NCBI GenBank assembly: GCA_958402075.1
Contig: CATXSD010000068.1
Coordinates: forward strand, 1-13,198
Source of the DNA: Mediterranea massiliensis
GTDB lineage: Bacteria; Bacteroidota; Bacteroidia; Bacteroidales; Bacteroidaceae
Direction: 5' to 3'
DNA: 13,198 nt
Position 1 is the first letter of the stretch; every line of letters begins with the position of its first letter. The notes beneath the pieces were generated by a model. That model had not been told where the DNA came from. It ran no database searches and saw only the letters and a program-made list of their open reading frames with translations. Below, one piece after another: positions 11,474 to 13,198 of this stretch. A program made the position numbers and the translations under genes.

Positions 11474-13198
11474 ATGAACAAAATCAACGAGAAAAAGCCG
11501 GCGCGTTATAGAGATTTGCTATACAAAGCCCTCATTTTCATCGGCAGTGTCTTGGTTATGGTCTACTTCCTGCCGCGTGACGGGAAGTTCAACTATCAGT
11601 TTGACATCAACAAGCCCTGGAAATACGGCCAGCTGATGGCCACGTTCGACTTCCCCATCTACAAGACGGACGAAGTGGTGAAACACGAGCAGGACAGCAT
11701 CCTGGCCCGCTTCCAGCCCTACTACCAGCAGGACAAGGCCGTGGAGGAAGAAGCCCTGAAGAAGCTGAGGTCCGACTACCAGAACCACACCCTCATGACG
11801 CGCCTGAACTCCAACTACCTGCAATACATCGAAAAAAAACTGAAGGAAGTGTACCAGACGGGCATCCTCTCGTCCGAAGACATGGAATCGCTGCTCCGTG
11901 ACAGCACCCAAAGCGTGATGACCGTAAGCGACAAGACGGCCCGGCAGCAAGGCACGGACAAGCTGTTCACCGTCAAGTCGGCCTACCACTACATCCTGAC
12001 GGCCGACTCCCTGCGCTACAGTCCCTACATCCTGCGCCAGTGTGCCCTGAACAACTACCTGACCTCCAACCTGACCTACGACAGCCTGCGCACCGAGGCC
12101 GCCCGCAAGGAGATGCTGGAAAACTATTCGTGGGCCAGCGGCATCGTGCTGAGCGGGCAGAAGATCATCGACCGCGGCGAAATCGTCAGCCCCGAGACCT
12201 ACAACATCCTGGAAAGCCTGCGCAAGGAGTCCATCAAGCGCAGCGACTCGGTGGGACAGCAGCGGCTGATGCTCCTCGGACAGATACTCTACGTCAGCAT
12301 CTTCATGCTGTGCTTCATGCTCTACCTCGACCTGTTCCGCAAGGACTACTACGACCGCAAGGGCAGCCTGTCACTGCTGTTCGCGCTGATGATGTTCTAC
12401 ACCGTCGTGACGGCCGTCATGGTGTCCGAGAACCTGTTCAACGTCTACATCCTGCCCTACGCCATGCTGCCGGTCATCATCCGCGTGTTCCTTGACTCGC
12501 GCACGGCCTTCCTGACGCACGTCATCACCATCCTGGTGTGCTCCATCTGCCTGCGCTACCCGCACGAGTTCATCCTGCTGCAGATAGCCGCGGGCCTGGT
12601 GGCCATCTACAGCCTGCGCGAGCTGTCGCAACGCTCGCAGCTGTTCCGGACGGCGGTACTGGTCATCCTGACGTATGCCGCCCTCTACTTCGCCTTCGAG
12701 ATGATTACGGAGAACGATGTGTCCAAGCTGAACGCACGGATGTACATGTACTTCATCATCAACGGCATCTTCCTGCTCTTCACCTACCCGCTGCTGTTCG
12801 TGCTGGAGAAGACCTTCGGCTTCACCTCGAACGTGACGCTGGTCGAGCTGTCCAACATCAACACGCCGCTGCTGCGCCGCATGTCCGAGACCGTGCCGGG
12901 CACCTTCCAGCACTCCATGCAGGTGGCCAACCTGGCAGCCGAGGCGGCCAATCGCATCGGGGCCAAGAGCCAGCTGGTGCGTACCGGCGCCCTCTACCAC
13001 GACATCGGCAAGATGGAGAACCCCGTGTTCTTCACCGAGAACCAGCGGGGCGGCATCAATCCGCACAAGAACCTGACCTACGAACAGAGCGCCCAAGTGG
13101 TCATCAGCCACGTCACCGGCGGCGTGAAGCTGGCCGAGAAGCACAACCTGCCCAAGGTCATCAAGGACTTCATCACCACCCACCACGGCAAGGGGAAG
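11474..13198 (+). CDS. 7TM-HD membrane phosphohydrolase (PgpH/YqfF family), 3' end beyond window
   Basis: 575 codons are present with no stop before the window edge. The product starts MNKINEKKPARYRD, has one N-terminal transmembrane helix (about 16-32) and then an extracytoplasmic 7TMR-HDED-like domain (about 40-265, ending in GQKIIDRGEIVSPETYNILESL). A block of about seven helices follows (about 270-450), then the start of a cytoplasmic HD domain. HD-domain residues seen are H480 (FQHSMQVANLAA), H509-D510 (LYHDIGK) and H570-H571 (THHGKG). In Firmicutes the family member PgpH hydrolyses cyclic di-AMP; the same activity here is an inference from family. It is divergent from gltX, with 97 bases between the start codons. 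Confidence 0.92.
   Translation, partial: MNKINEKKPARYRDLLYKALIFIGSVLVMVYFLPRDGKFNYQFDINKPWKYGQLMATFDFPIYKTDEVVKHEQDSILARFQPYYQQDKAVEEEALKKLRSDYQNHTLMTRLNSNYLQYIEKKLKEVYQTGILSSEDMESLLRDSTQSVMTVSDKTARQQGTDKLFTVKSAYHYILTADSLRYSPYILRQCALNNYLTSNLTYDSLRTEAARKEMLENYSWASGIVLSGQKIIDRGEIVSPETYNILESLRKESIKRSDSVGQQRLMLLGQILYVSIFMLCFMLYLDLFRKDYYDRKGSLSLLFALMMFYTVVTAVMVSENLFNVYILPYAMLPVIIRVFLDSRTAFLTHVITILVCSICLRYPHEFILLQIAAGLVAIYSLRELSQRSQLFRTAVLVILTYAALYFAFEMITENDVSKLNARMYMYFIINGIFLLFTYPLLFVLEKTFGFTSNVTLVELSNINTPLLRRMSETVPGTFQHSMQVANLAAEAANRIGAKSQLVRTGALYHDIGKMENPVFFTENQRGGINPHKNLTYEQSAQVVISHVTGGVKLAEKHNLPKVIKDFITTHHGKGK

Overview
The window looks like a piece of chromosome from a Bacteroidales bacterium, most likely a Bacteroides-type genus. 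Three signs support this. Several genes are preceded by the Bacteroides promoter pair (TTTG or TTG, then about 19-20 bases, then TAnnTTTG). Most start codons lack a Shine-Dalgarno sequence. The gene order rpsU - xerC - hpf - tRNA is one I know from this group. The species cannot be fixed from the sequence alone. Base composition is very uneven, from about one third to about three quarters GC between 60-base blocks.

Left part (1-1692), minus strand: a translation-linked cluster runs from a clear promoter through rpsU (ribosomal protein bS21), xerC (tyrosine recombinase) and hpf (ribosome hibernation factor) towards a tRNA-Thr cut by the window edge. hpf has a near-perfect Shine-Dalgarno sequence, which is unusual here. 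Divergently, on the plus strand, an M24B aminopeptidase P gene and a gamma-class carbonic-anhydrase-like gene follow their own promoter. Each is followed by an intergenic repeat cluster that can fold into strong hairpins.

Middle (4437-6182), plus strand: the most interesting locus is a three-gene toxin-antitoxin operon of the HipBST type. It has a small HTH repressor (HipB), a separate HipA N-terminal domain (HipS-like) and a HipA-type kinase with intact catalytic residues and an S-L-S glycine-rich loop (HipT-like). Upstream lie three near-identical 18-bp palindromes, ATCACA-N6-TGTGAT. The last one covers the predicted transcription start and the GTG start codon of hipB, so it is very probably the autoregulatory operator.

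Right part (6179-13198): on the minus strand come a small outer-membrane beta-barrel protein, a TPR/transmembrane/coiled-coil protein with a possible C-terminal HTH, waaA (Kdo transferase) and gltX (glutamyl-tRNA synthetase). The last three look like one transcription unit, gltX - waaA - TPR gene. Divergent from gltX is a 7TM-HD membrane phosphohydrolase of the PgpH/YqfF family, probably linked to cyclic di-AMP, which runs off the window end.
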